This document shows positions 50,936-58,766 of a DNA stretch of 64,000 nucleotides, piece after piece. A program made the translations under genes and the position numbers. The notes below the pieces were generated by a model. It had not been told where the DNA came from, did no database searches, and saw only the letters and a list, made by a program, of their open reading frames with translations. Within the stretch, counting starts at the first letter, position 1. Each line of letters begins with the position of its first letter. This DNA is from Deltaproteobacteria bacterium (GTDB taxonomy: Bacteria; Myxococcota_A; Polyangia; DRWM01; JAAZOP01): positions 62,001 through 126,000 of the forward strand of contig JACRCX010000047.1 in assembly GCA_016218815.1 (NCBI GenBank), in the 5' to 3' direction.

Positions 50936-51149
50936 AGGGCGGTGGCCTTTCCCGCGCGATCTCTGAGACAGGCACCGTTACCGCTGGATCCGGAAACGTG
51001 GCCGGCTGCTGTCCTCCGGGCATTCGGAAATAGGCGTGCTACGCTATCAATGCTTGTCTGGGCGGGGCTCCCTAGCGGCACCCATTCGACACGGTTCCCC
51101 GTGACCTGCCGGCTGCGGTGCCGGCTCGCGCGGAACGAAGGAGGACAAC

Positions 51150-52508
51150 ATGTCGACGACCAGCGTTTCGCTCCCCGAACTTCCCGAGGACACGGAGTTC
51201 GAGGAGTTCGTCTGCGCGTATTTTCAGGCAGCCGGCTGGTACACCGAACACCACAAGATCGATAGGCAGACCGACGGGGAGGTCCTTGAGTTGGATCTGG
51301 TCGCGAGTTCGTACGACCCAGACAGGCTGCTCCGCATGCTCGCCGAGATCAAGTCCGGCGGTTGGGGCTTCGAGGACGTCTTCAAGGTCCGCGGCTGGCT
51401 GGACTACCTCCGGTCGCTCCCGCGCGGCGTCGTGATCACCTCGAAGCCCAAGAAGTCGGAGGACCTGTACCGCCGAATCGCGGGTCAACTCGGCATCGAC
51501 GTGGTGATGATCCCTGATCTCGACAAGGCCGCCGAGCACCTGGGACCCCTTCTCGGAGCGGCAGCCCTCGAAGAAGCGGACGTGGCGATGTGGCGGTTCT
51601 CGTTCTGGGCTCGGCGCGCGCTGCTCAAGAAGCTCAACGTCTGGAAGAAGAGCCTGCCGGACGAGAAGTGCTACGGCGCCGTCGAACGCTACCACTTCGC
51701 GGTCGCAGACAGCGCATTCTTCATCGCCAAGATCGTGGACCAAGTGGATACGCTGTACGACACGTTCCGCGAGAACGCCCACCTGTCGGCGAAGTGCGGA
51801 AACGAACTCGATGGCGGGGACTTCGAGGAGGCGGTGACTAGGATCCCCGAGAGCCAGTTCAAGCTCGCCTTCTACCAGAACGAAATGAACGTGTTGCAGG
51901 TCTCCACGTACGTCGAGCACCACGCGCGATTGGCCATCCTGAAGGCGGCGATTGACTTCCACGTGCTGAATGCCGCTGGGGACGACGACCGAACCTCGCA
52001 CACGGATGAGCTGTTCGGGATGACGATAGACACGCTGAAGCTGTTGCCCCGGTCGTTTCAGGAGGGCCTTCAGAAGTTGGCGAAGCACGAGTACGTGCAT
52101 CGCTACGCCGTCTTCTGGCAGTGGTTCCTCTGGGCGTTCGGTGGCTTCATCCTCACGGATCGGCTCGACCAGGAGTACGCCCTGCTGGCCAAGAAGACCG
52201 GGATTCCGGTCGAGCAGGTGCCGAAGGCGCTGGAGGCGTTCGACCTCCTGTTCGAGACGGAAAAGGGTTGGTTGGCCGACCTCGGGCCGCACTCCAACGT
52301 CAAGATCGTGCGGCTGTTCCCTCACGTTCTCATGGGCGTCGGCGCCAACTACCGCAGACTGGTGTACGGCAACGTGCCATCGTTCGGCGACTTGAAACTG
52401 GCCGGCTCCCGAACCGAGGCCGACCTTGGGAAGTGGAACAACCTGCTCGTCGAGTTGCTTGCGTGGCACGCGAAGGTCGAGCCGAGGAAGCAGAAGAAGA
52501 CGACGTAG
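51150..52508 (+). CDS. Protein with N-terminal Mrr-like nuclease fold
   Basis: A 452-residue protein with AAGGAGGACAAC directly before ATG at 51,150. The N-terminal 110 residues show a PD-(D/E)XK pattern (LELDLVASSY with Asp49, then MLAEIKSGGWG with Glu66-x-Lys68, then helix FKVRGWLDYLRSL), as in Mrr/restriction-endonuclease-like domains of mobile elements. The rest is mainly helical (RRALLKKLNVWKKSL, VEHHARLAILKAAIDFHVL, EKGWLADLGPHSNVKIVRLFPHVL) and unrecognised. It is the last gene inside the island. An anti-phage or DNA-processing role is plausible by location, not shown. Confidence 0.6.
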   Translation: MSTTSVSLPELPEDTEFEEFVCAYFQAAGWYTEHHKIDRQTDGEVLELDLVASSYDPDRLLRMLAEIKSGGWGFEDVFKVRGWLDYLRSLPRGVVITSKPKKSEDLYRRIAGQLGIDVVMIPDLDKAAEHLGPLLGAAALEEADVAMWRFSFWARRALLKKLNVWKKSLPDEKCYGAVERYHFAVADSAFFIAKIVDQVDTLYDTFRENAHLSAKCGNELDGGDFEEAVTRIPESQFKLAFYQNEMNVLQVSTYVEHHARLAILKAAIDFHVLNAAGDDDRTSHTDELFGMTIDTLKLLPRSFQEGLQKLAKHEYVHRYAVFWQWFLWAFGGFILTDRLDQEYALLAKKTGIPVEQVPKALEAFDLLFETEKGWLADLGPHSNVKIVRLFPHVLMGVGANYRRLVYGNVPSFGDLKLAGSRTEADLGKWNNLLVELLAWHAKVEPRKQKKTT

Positions 52509-52549
52509 CAGCGAGGCCGGAAGTTCGCGTGACGCGCGAGGTGGCCGAC

Positions 52550-52572
52550 TCAGGGACCTCAGTCAGGGACCT
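52550..52572. repeat. Two copies of TCAGGGACCT near the island's right end
   Basis: TCAGGGACCT starts at 52,550 and again at 52,563. The same 10-mer is part of the palindrome at 33,757 near the left end, and a related form is at 33,942. They may be recombinase arm sites, which usually flank the core att sequence. Confidence 0.5.
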
Positions 52573-52616
52573 CGCGGACCCCCTCGCGGGATCATCCACG
52601 ATCCCGCATCGTTCGG

Positions 52617-52639
52617 TAGTGGAGGCGCCGGGAGTCGAA
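52617..52639. other. Right attachment-like site of the island (tmRNA-like 3' end)
   Basis: On the minus strand this site, with the adjacent bases, reads CCGGACCCGGGTTCGACTCC followed by CGGCGCCTCCACTA. The CGGAC before the T stem and the TTCGACTCC loop match the tmRNA 3' end pattern. It differs from the left site by one base (CTA instead of CCA). I could not find the 5' acceptor strand or a tag-peptide reading frame within about 350 bases upstream on the minus strand, so a complete tmRNA gene is not supported here. The interval 52,640-52,897 holds no gene I can support. Confidence 0.6.
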
Positions 52640-52897
52640 CCCGGGTCCGGATGGATTCCACGGGGAGCGCTACGTGGGGAGACGGCCTATTTCGCCACGC
52701 GATGGACTCCGACCGACGGGATGCCATCGCGCCGGCTCGGGAAGTTCTCACCACGCGCGTCCCAAGACTCCCCACCCCGGCCCCACGCAAGCACCACCCC
52801 GCCCGCCGCAGCACCTCGTTGCGAACGACCTCCATCCGTGCTGCAATGCCTGCCGGGGAAATGGGCCTCAGCCGTCCACGGGGCATGGGGCACGGCA

Positions 52898-53269
52898 ATG
52901 CTCGAGATACTCCTCGAACTTCTCGTCGAACTCGGACTGACCTGCCTCCTCGAAGGCAGCGGACGAGCGGTCAGCACCGCCTACCGCCGCTCCAAGACCC
53001 ACCCCGTCCTCTGGACCCTCGGGCTGTTCGCCGTCGGCGCGTTCCTGGGCTGGCTGTCCGCCCACGTCGTCCCCCACCACCTCGCGCCGATCATCGGATT
53101 CCGCGGCTTCAGCCTGCTCGTCGCGCCCCTCGTCGTCGGGGCCGTCATGCACGGCTGGGGTCGCCACCGGGAAGCACGCGACCTTCCCCATTCCGGCCTG
53201 GCCACCTTCCACGGTGGCGCCGCGTTCGCCTTCGGGATCAGCCTTCTCCGGTTGCTCGGGACGAGCTGA
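52898..53269 (+). CDS. Small membrane protein
   Basis: A 123-residue protein with ATG at 52,898 behind GGGG. An amphipathic Leu/Glu-rich start (LEILLELLVELGLTCLLEG) is followed by three hydrophobic helices (VLWTLGLFAVGAFLGWL, FSLLVAPLVVGAVMHGW and FHGGAAFAFGISLLRLL). The pattern with LIVAPLVVG and a late AFAFGI recalls a conserved family of small hypothetical membrane proteins in proteobacteria. Function unknown. It lies just beyond the right end of the island and faces the rsmA remnant with about 30 bases of overlap at the 3' ends. Confidence 0.65.
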   Translation: MLEILLELLVELGLTCLLEGSGRAVSTAYRRSKTHPVLWTLGLFAVGAFLGWLSAHVVPHHLAPIIGFRGFSLLVAPLVVGAVMHGWGRHREARDLPHSGLATFHGGAAFAFGISLLRLLGTS

Positions 53270-53465
53270 TCGCCCCGGCCATCTCCACGAACGCCGCCAG
53301 CGGATCCCACTCGGGACGGCGGTCCAGTCGAACGCCGGGCGCGGCGGCGATGGCGGCGAGCTCGGCGTCCGACAGACCGCCGTGACGCAACGCGTTGCGC
53401 AAGGTCTTCCGCCGGTGCGAAAACGACGCGATCACCACCCGACGGACCGCAGAAGGGAAGGAACT
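53238..53465 (-). pseudogene. rsmA: C-terminal remnant of rsmA (16S rRNA dimethyladenosine transferase)
   Basis: The frame ending at 53,238 has SAVRRVVIASFSHRRKTLRN, ALRHGGLSDAELAAI and WDPLAAFVEMAGAI, the characteristic C-terminal domain of RsmA/KsgA (FxQRRKTLRNxL ... FLALxxAL). Upstream of about 53,465 the frame leaves the family and enters a 66-bp repeat found again at 56,550. The catalytic S-adenosylmethionine domain (about 180 residues) is missing, so the fragment cannot methylate rRNA. A functional copy would have to lie elsewhere in the genome. Confidence 0.75.
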
Positions 53466-53490
53466 CCAGGCCCGATCCGGCCGGACGAGG

Positions 53491-53556
53491 TCAACGCAGC
53501 GGCTCGCAGGTCGCTTCGATCGGTCGCCACTCCACCGACGGCCGGAGGCGCGGTTC
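53491..53556 (-). repeat. 66-bp interspersed repeat, copy A
   Basis: Almost identical to 56,550-56,613; the first 46 bases from TCAACGCAGC through CACTCCACCG differ at one position. On the minus strand it begins directly after a stop codon (a 41-codon frame, 53,557-53,682, MRLPQVTFRLANLDAVTPP, not recognised). The rest of the 700-base interval 53,270-53,971 holds the rsmA remnant and nothing else I can support. Confidence 0.8.
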
Positions 53557-53971
53557 TCACCCGTCACCCCGGAGCCACCTCGCCAGTCCAATCCGCAACG
53601 GACGAAAACGGATCGCGACCCGGTCGGGCGGCGTGACCGCGTCGAGGTTCGCCAGGCGGAACGTCACCTGCGGCAATCTCATTCAGCTCACGCAGCTCCG
53701 GTAGGACGGCTGCCCGGCCGCCGGCGATCTCGACTCGCCCTTTCCTCGCCCGGGACCTGTGTTGCGCCGGAACCGCGACGACCTGATCCGCTGGGAGACG
53801 TTCCGCGGGCCGTGACGGCGGGAGACGGCGGGGAGGGCGGTCGCGGGCCGCATCCGCACGCCGGATGGCGCAGATTGACCTCCGCCCGGGGCGAGGTCCA
53901 GGATCCGCACCGTGAGAAACCAACGTCGCCGAGGCCCGAACGGCGGCCGGCTGCCGCCGGGGGAGGTTCCG

Positions 53972-54865
53972 ATGCGCCTTGCCGTGCTGTCTTCCTTGCT
54001 CGCGCTGCTCGCCGCCTGCGGCTCGACCGGCGGCTCGGACCCGACGCCCGACGCCGACGTTTCTGCCGACGCGGACGCGCCCCTCGACGAGGCCCCGGAC
54101 GAGACGGCCGCCGACGCGGCCGGTGACGGCACGCCGGAGGATCCGGACGCGGATGCGGATGCTCCTGCGGATCCCCACGCCGGCCGGTGTCGCCCGTGCG
54201 ACGACGACACGGACTGCACCGGCGAGGACGGAACGCCCGGCTCGCGGTGCGAGGACTTCGACGGCGCGGGCCGGTTCTGCCTGACCCCCTGCGGCGAGGG
54301 CTGCTCCACCGGCTACGACTGCGTCGGCGGCTACTGCTATCCCGACTCGTACATGTGCCCGTGCGTCGCGGGCTCCGCCGGCGTGCCGATCGACTGCTAC
54401 CACCTCAACGGCTACGGCACCTGCCTTGGAACCCGCATCTGCGACGAGTCCGGCGTGATGAGCGACTGCGACGCCGCCACCCCCTCGGCCGAAATCTGCA
54501 ACGGTACCGACGACGACTGCGACGATCAGACGGACGAGGGTTGCGGCGCCGACGCCGATGCCGACGCCGATGCCGATGCCGACGCCGATGCCGATGCCGA
54601 CGGTGACGCCGACGCCGCGTGCCTCACGCTGTGCGAGCCCTGCACGGGAGGCGGGCCCGACCCCTGCTGCTCCGGCGCGACCTGCCAACCCGAGTGGACC
54701 GGGAGCGGCAGGGCCTGCCTCCCTGCGACCGCGCCCGATCCTTCGCTCTGCCCCGCCGCGGAGCCGGCGCCCGGCGGCGCCTGCGACAAGCCGGGCCTGA
54801 TTTGCGCCTTCGGGATGATGACGGTCTGCCGCTGCGACTGCGCCGGCTGGGAGTGCGCGTACTAG
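53972..54865 (+). CDS. Cys-rich lipoprotein with MopE-like motif and Asp/Ala repeat
   Basis: A 297-residue lipoprotein. GGGGGAGG precedes ATG at 53,972 and the lipobox is LLAAC. After an Asp/Ala spacer come Cys-rich modules (CRPCDDDTDC, CLTPCGEGCSTGYDC, CYPDSYMCPC), a MopE-like CNGTDDDCDDQTDEGC, then a second Asp/Ala run (ADADADADADADADAD, encoded by a (GCCGAY)n microsatellite at about 54,547-54,603), and a last Cys-rich module ending CDCAGWECAY. The stop is at 54,865; the next gene begins within its last codons. Confidence 0.78.
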   Translation: MRLAVLSSLLALLAACGSTGGSDPTPDADVSADADAPLDEAPDETAADAAGDGTPEDPDADADAPADPHAGRCRPCDDDTDCTGEDGTPGSRCEDFDGAGRFCLTPCGEGCSTGYDCVGGYCYPDSYMCPCVAGSAGVPIDCYHLNGYGTCLGTRICDESGVMSDCDAATPSAEICNGTDDDCDDQTDEGCGADADADADADADADADADGDADAACLTLCEPCTGGGPDPCCSGATCQPEWTGSGRACLPATAPDPSLCPAAEPAPGGACDKPGLICAFGMMTVCRCDCAGWECAY

Positions 54866-56070
54866 CCCGCCTCAACGGGGACGGCTGCGACTGGCAGTGC
54901 CGTCTCGGGGACGGGGATCCGCCGCCTGCACCGGAACCGGACGTCACGGCGTACGCCGCCTCGGGAACGCCGATCGAGGTCGCCGGTGCCGTTCCGAGGA
55001 GCGTGGCGTGGGAACGCCTGCCGCTGACATGGAACGGCTCCGAGTTCGCGACGGTCTTCCACGAGGCAGGGGACGACGGGCATACCTGCCGCATCCGCTT
55101 CCGGCGCTTCCGGACCACCGGCACCGCGGTTCCTCCCGATTGGACCTGCGGCGTCGCGGAGAGCGGGCCGGGGACGGAGCTGGTGTGGACCGGGTCGGGC
55201 TACGGCCTGTTCTACGTAGCGAGGGACTGGGGCATCTTCTACCTGCGCCTGGACCCGGACGGGAAGCCGGCCGGGGATCCGGTTCTCGTCGAGCCGGACC
55301 CCACGTGCCTGATGCCGGCGGCGGATCGGTCGGGGGACGGCTTCATCCTCGGCTGGTTCAGCTCCATGGGCGGCGGTACCTGCGGGGACTGGGGGCTGCC
55401 GGCATCCTCGAGCCGGGTCCGGTTCGTCGGTCCGGGGGGTGAGACGTCCGGAGCTCCGGTCGTCATCGAGGCCTTTGCCGGCGGTCCCCCGGAGGTCGCA
55501 ACTGGTGACGCGGGATTCGGGGTGCTGGCCTACGTCAACAATTCGCCCGAGCTGCCAAGTTGCGCATCCCGTTTCATCTACCTGGGTCCCGATCTCTCCG
55601 TGCGCAACCAGTCCGGCGTACTGAGCGACAGTCCGGGCGGCGACGTGAAATGGGTCGACGGCAGATACGCCGTCGCCTGGGGACATTGCGACACGTCCGC
55701 CGGCGGGGATTCGGAGGCGTGCGTTGCGTGGTTCGACGAGACGGGCGAGATGATCGCTCCGCCCGTGTGCAACCTCGTGACGCCCGCCATGGGGACGTAC
55801 CCCGTGCGGATTGCGGCCGGCGACCGCGGCCTGGCGCTGGTCTCGTACAGGGAATCGGAAAGCCACCTCGACGAGTCCGAATTCGTCTTCCTGCGGACCG
55901 ATCTCCGCGGGGTCGCGATCGGGTCCCCGGCCGTCCTGCCGACCGGCGCGGATACTCCCGTTGGGGGCGCGTACAACATGGTATGGGCGGACACGGGGTT
56001 CGGACTCGTGCACGGCGTCGGCTGGGCCTCACCGACGATGGAGCTCCAGTTCTTCACGGCAACCGACTGA
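54853..56070 (+). CDS. Propeller-like exported protein, 5'-truncated
   Basis: A 406-codon frame. It could be translated from GTG at 54,853, overlapping the preceding gene by 13 bases, but it has no signal peptide and begins inside the motif RLNGDGCDWQCRLGDG, which is the second half of a DUF4215 Cys-rich repeat (CDDGNxxxGDGCxxxC); the first half is absent. The body has blade-like repeats (SVAWERLPLTWNGSEFATVF, GTELVWTGSGYGLFYVARD, RSGDGFILGWFSSMGGG, AYNMVWADTGFGLVHG) suggesting a beta-propeller. I read it as the remains of a separate lipoprotein gene whose first part was lost when it joined the gene before it. Confidence 0.6.
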   Translation: MRVLARLNGDGCDWQCRLGDGDPPPAPEPDVTAYAASGTPIEVAGAVPRSVAWERLPLTWNGSEFATVFHEAGDDGHTCRIRFRRFRTTGTAVPPDWTCGVAESGPGTELVWTGSGYGLFYVARDWGIFYLRLDPDGKPAGDPVLVEPDPTCLMPAADRSGDGFILGWFSSMGGGTCGDWGLPASSSRVRFVGPGGETSGAPVVIEAFAGGPPEVATGDAGFGVLAYVNNSPELPSCASRFIYLGPDLSVRNQSGVLSDSPGGDVKWVDGRYAVAWGHCDTSAGGDSEACVAWFDETGEMIAPPVCNLVTPAMGTYPVRIAAGDRGLALVSYRESESHLDESEFVFLRTDLRGVAIGSPAVLPTGADTPVGGAYNMVWADTGFGLVHGVGWASPTMELQFFTATD

Positions 56071-56099
56071 GCGCCCGCGCCGGTCGCCGCGCGACGCGC

Positions 56100-56450
56100 T
56101 CAACCGAAGGTCGAGCCGTCGTGGCCCCAGTGCGTCGCGCCGACCTCCACGAAGTTGAGGTAGACGCGCACCGGCGGGATTCCGTGCCGGCCGAGCAGCT
56201 CGCAGACCCGCGCGGCGAGCCCCGCGTTCACCTTCGGCGTCAAGCCCCCGATGCTCCGGACCTCGACGAACGCCGCATCGCCGGCCGTTCCCCCGTGCCG
56301 CATGACGCAGGCGTCCCGCGACACGATGGCCTGGACGTACTCCTCGGGCTTGCCCACGACCTCCGCCACGATGAGCGAAAGCTGGCGGCAGATCTCGTCC
56401 CGCTGCGCCTCGTCGAGCTGCTTGCTGGTCTCCATGCGGATGAGCGGCAT
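56100..56450 (-). CDS. MIF/phenylpyruvate tautomerase-like protein
   Basis: A 116-residue protein beginning MPLIRMETS, so that Pro is N-terminal after Met removal, the catalytic base of the tautomerase/MIF superfamily. Further pattern AFVEVRSIGGL and the C-terminal VYLNFVEVGATHWGHDGSTFG match MIF-type members. GGAGGG lies just upstream of ATG at 56,450. It sits downstream of the amidohydrolase, with a copy of the 66-bp repeat between them. Substrate unknown. Confidence 0.8.
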   Translation of the reverse strand: MPLIRMETSKQLDEAQRDEICRQLSLIVAEVVGKPEEYVQAIVSRDACVMRHGGTAGDAAFVEVRSIGGLTPKVNAGLAARVCELLGRHGIPPVRVYLNFVEVGATHWGHDGSTFG

Positions 56451-56549
56451 GACCCGCGACCCTCCTCCCTGCGGCTTCCGATCCTACCCTGTCCCGGGTC
56501 GCGGCAGAAGCACCCCGCGGCTGGCAGTAGGCTGCCCGGGGGAAAGGGA

Positions 56550-56613
56550 TCAACGCAGCCGCTCGCAGGTCGCTTCGATCGGTCGCCACTCCACCGGCGA
56601 CCCGAGGCGCGGC
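56550..56613 (-). repeat. 66-bp interspersed repeat, copy B
   Basis: Second copy of the repeat at 53,491. On the minus strand it begins directly after the stop codon of the amidohydrolase gene. Both copies sit between a stop codon and the next unit, so this is likely an extragenic element rather than coding sequence. It contains GGTCGC twice in direct orientation. Confidence 0.8.
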
Positions 56614-57996
56614 TCACGGGTCGGGGGAGAGGCGACGCACCTCGCCGCCGACGACGGTCATCGTCGGCCGAATCGTGCGCAGCTCCTCGACGTCGGCCAC
56701 GGCCAACGGGTCGCGATCGAGCACCGTGACGTCGGCCTCCATCCCGGACACGAGCCGCCCGCGCAAGGTCTCCGCGCCGATCGCGTACGCCGCGCCCCAG
56801 GTCATCGCCTCGAGCGCCTCCGGCACGCGCAGACACTGCTCGGGATGCCAGCCGCCCTCCGGCAGCCCCGCCGCGTCCCGCCGGGTCACCGTCGCCACCA
56901 ACGTGGCGAACGGATCGGGGGACTCGACCGGGAAGTCGGTCCCGAAGGCGAGCCGCGCGCCGCTGTTCGCCAGCGCCCGCCAGGCGTAGGCCAGCGCAAT
57001 CCGCTCGGGCCCCACGCGCTGCTCCGCCCAGCCCATGTCGGATACGGCGTGGACGGGCTGCATCGAGGCGACGACGCCGAGCGCTGCGAAGCGCGGCAGA
57101 TCCGCGGGCGCGAGGATCTGGACGTGCTCGATCCGGGACCGGGCGACGACGCCGAAATGCGGGGGGCCGAGCCGCTCCAGCGCGTCGAGCGCGTTGCGGA
57201 TGCCCGCGTCGCCGATGGCGTGGATGGCGAACGCCAGCCGCCGGGAATACGCTTCGCGCCCGATCTCCACCAGCCGCTCCACCGAGGCGACCTCCAGGCC
57301 GCGGTGTCCGGGCTCGTCGGAGTAATCCGCCAGGAGCAGGGCGCCGCGGCTGCCCAGCGCGCCGTCCGCGAACGCCTTCACGCCCACGACCTCCAGCCAT
57401 CCCCATTCCGTCCCCTCGACCCCCTCGGGCAGCGGCGCCGTGCCGTCCAGGTACAGCGCGACGCGGAGCAGCAGCGCGGGACGGTCGGGGAGCAGCGCGT
57501 CGAGCGCCGCGCGATCGGGGAGCGCCGCCCCGGGCCAGAGGTTCTGGTCCCAGCTCCGGCCCAGCGCCCACCGGCCCTCGGGAAGGTCTCGTGCCCAGTC
57601 GGCCGCCCGTTGGGCCGCCTCTTCCGCCGACGTCGCCCCGCGCAGGTCCGCCGAGTCCATCGCGCGGCCGAGCGACCCGACGTGGCCGTGCGCGTCGACC
57701 AGCCCGGGCACGGCGGTCCCGCCTTGGAGATCGATCTCCTCCGCACCCGCGCAGGCAGCGGCCCGGACCTCGGCGAGCGTGCCGGCCAGCGCCACACGTC
57801 CGTCGGCGGCGATGCCGAGCGCCTCGGCGGGGCGGTCGTCGGGGCGGAACCCGACGTGCACCGTGCCGCCGACGAGCAGCTTCGCCGCGCAGGGCCGGGC
57901 CGGCGTCGCGGGACCGGCGCCCGGGCCCGCGGGAGCAGACGGACAGCCGAAGAGAGCGGGGAGGGAGAGCAGCGTGCGTGAAAGACCTCGTTGCAT
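56614..57996 (-). CDS. YtcJ-like amidohydrolase lipoprotein with an internal deletion
   Basis: A 460-residue predicted metal-dependent hydrolase of the amidohydrolase superfamily, with a lipobox-like ALFGC. Metal ligands are present: DAHGHVG (H103, H105), the Lys of GVKAFADGALGSRGA, His in FAIHAIGD, His in SRIEHVQI and Asp in FGTDFPVES. YtcJ proteins are usually about 540-560 residues; here the sequence jumps from DRPALLLR straight to VALYLDGTAPLPEG, omitting the segment of about 85 residues that normally holds the VDGHAALAN region. The reading frame is intact across the join. Activity is therefore doubtful. Confidence 0.78.
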   Translation of the reverse strand: MQRGLSRTLLSLPALFGCPSAPAGPGAGPATPARPCAAKLLVGGTVHVGFRPDDRPAEALGIAADGRVALAGTLAEVRAAACAGAEEIDLQGGTAVPGLVDAHGHVGSLGRAMDSADLRGATSAEEAAQRAADWARDLPEGRWALGRSWDQNLWPGAALPDRAALDALLPDRPALLLRVALYLDGTAPLPEGVEGTEWGWLEVVGVKAFADGALGSRGALLLADYSDEPGHRGLEVASVERLVEIGREAYSRRLAFAIHAIGDAGIRNALDALERLGPPHFGVVARSRIEHVQILAPADLPRFAALGVVASMQPVHAVSDMGWAEQRVGPERIALAYAWRALANSGARLAFGTDFPVESPDPFATLVATVTRRDAAGLPEGGWHPEQCLRVPEALEAMTWGAAYAIGAETLRGRLVSGMEADVTVLDRDPLAVADVEELRTIRPTMTVVGGEVRRLSPDP

Positions 57997-58169
57997 CGGT
58001 CACTCTTAAGCGGCAGGCGAGCGGCCCGCCGGCCCGCCGCAGCAGGTCACGCCGGAAGCCTGACCCCCGCCATCGCGACTCGTCAAGCTCCCGAGCCGCC
58101 CGCGCCTTCAACCTCGGCGGCTCCACCGGGCTGCCCTGTTTCCGCGCGCCGCGGTGCCGACCGCACCGG

Positions 58170-58628
58170 CTACGGACAGGGCACCTCGTCCCACGGCGTG
58201 AACTCGATCCCCGGGAACGTGATCCGCTCGTAGGTCTCGCGCGACATCCCCGTGCACTTCGTGCGCACGCTCCCGTCGGTGATCTCCAGCACCAACAGCC
58301 GGTCCCTCGCCACCTCGTCGGGCTCGGGCACCTCCGCGGGGATCACGATCCGGCGCCCGTCACGCGACTCCGCCGTCCGCGCCAGCGCCAGCTCGCAAGG
58401 CAACCGCGGCTTCTCGAACGACCGGTACGAGTTCTCCATGGTCGCCGATTGCGCCCCGGGCACGACCGGCGTGTCCAGCAGCGCCTCGTCCACCCGCGCC
58501 TTCAGGATCTCCCACGACGAGTTGTTGCGCAAGGCGACCAGCACCTTGTAGTCGCGTGCGTTGCACTTCTCGCACGACGGTCCCGCGTCCACGGAAACGG
58601 CCAGCAGCAGCAGCGCGAACGGCTTCAT
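58170..58628 (-). CDS. Exported hypothetical protein
   Basis: A 152-residue protein with GGGAGGTGACGC before ATG at 58,628 and a short signal peptide (MKPFALLLLAVSVDAGP). A CxxC (CEKC) follows the signal, then strand-rich sequence (YKVLVALRNNSSWEILKARV, RLLVLEITDGSVRTKCTG). No family recognised. A beta-sandwich exported domain with one likely disulfide. It is separated from the amidohydrolase by about 170 bases without a visible gene. Confidence 0.6.
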   Translation of the reverse strand: MKPFALLLLAVSVDAGPSCEKCNARDYKVLVALRNNSSWEILKARVDEALLDTPVVPGAQSATMENSYRSFEKPRLPCELALARTAESRDGRRIVIPAEVPEPDEVARDRLLVLEITDGSVRTKCTGMSRETYERITFPGIEFTPWDEVPCP

Positions 58629-58766
58629 GCGTCACCTCCCATTCCGGCGGCGCACCCGGCCCCACTCTGCCCGCCGCCGGCGTACGCCCCGTGGCCCGCC
58701 AACGAGGAGGAGTTTCCCCCCCGGGGCGTCGGAGATTCGTCGCGGGCGCAGCGCGGCCGCGCCGGC

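Larger units (their letters stand above)
33812..52639. mobile_element. Integrated genomic island flanked by tmRNA-like att sites
   Basis: About 18.8 kb bounded by the same 21-base sequence in the same orientation. Inside are an HTH excisionase-like gene, two tyrosine recombinase genes, a primase-helicase, several HTH regulators and a ScaI-like restriction-modification system. No structural phage genes, conjugation genes or relaxase were recognised, so it looks more like a satellite or integrative element that depends on others to move. The att sequence and the recombinases support site-specific integration at the 3' end of a tmRNA-like gene; the limits are inferred from the repeats only. Confidence 0.72.

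Noticed and set aside
52617..52710. A tRNA gene (Ser-like) ending at the right att
   Set aside because: No matching 5' acceptor strand GGAGGCG or anticodon arm lies within 95 bases; the CGGAC before the T stem points to tmRNA instead.
52617..52949. A complete tmRNA of about 333 bases ending at 52,617 with a GGAGGC 5' end at 52,949
   Set aside because: The proposed 5' end lies within a convincing coding sequence (52,898-53,269), the acceptor pairing has a mismatch, and no tag peptide frame was found.
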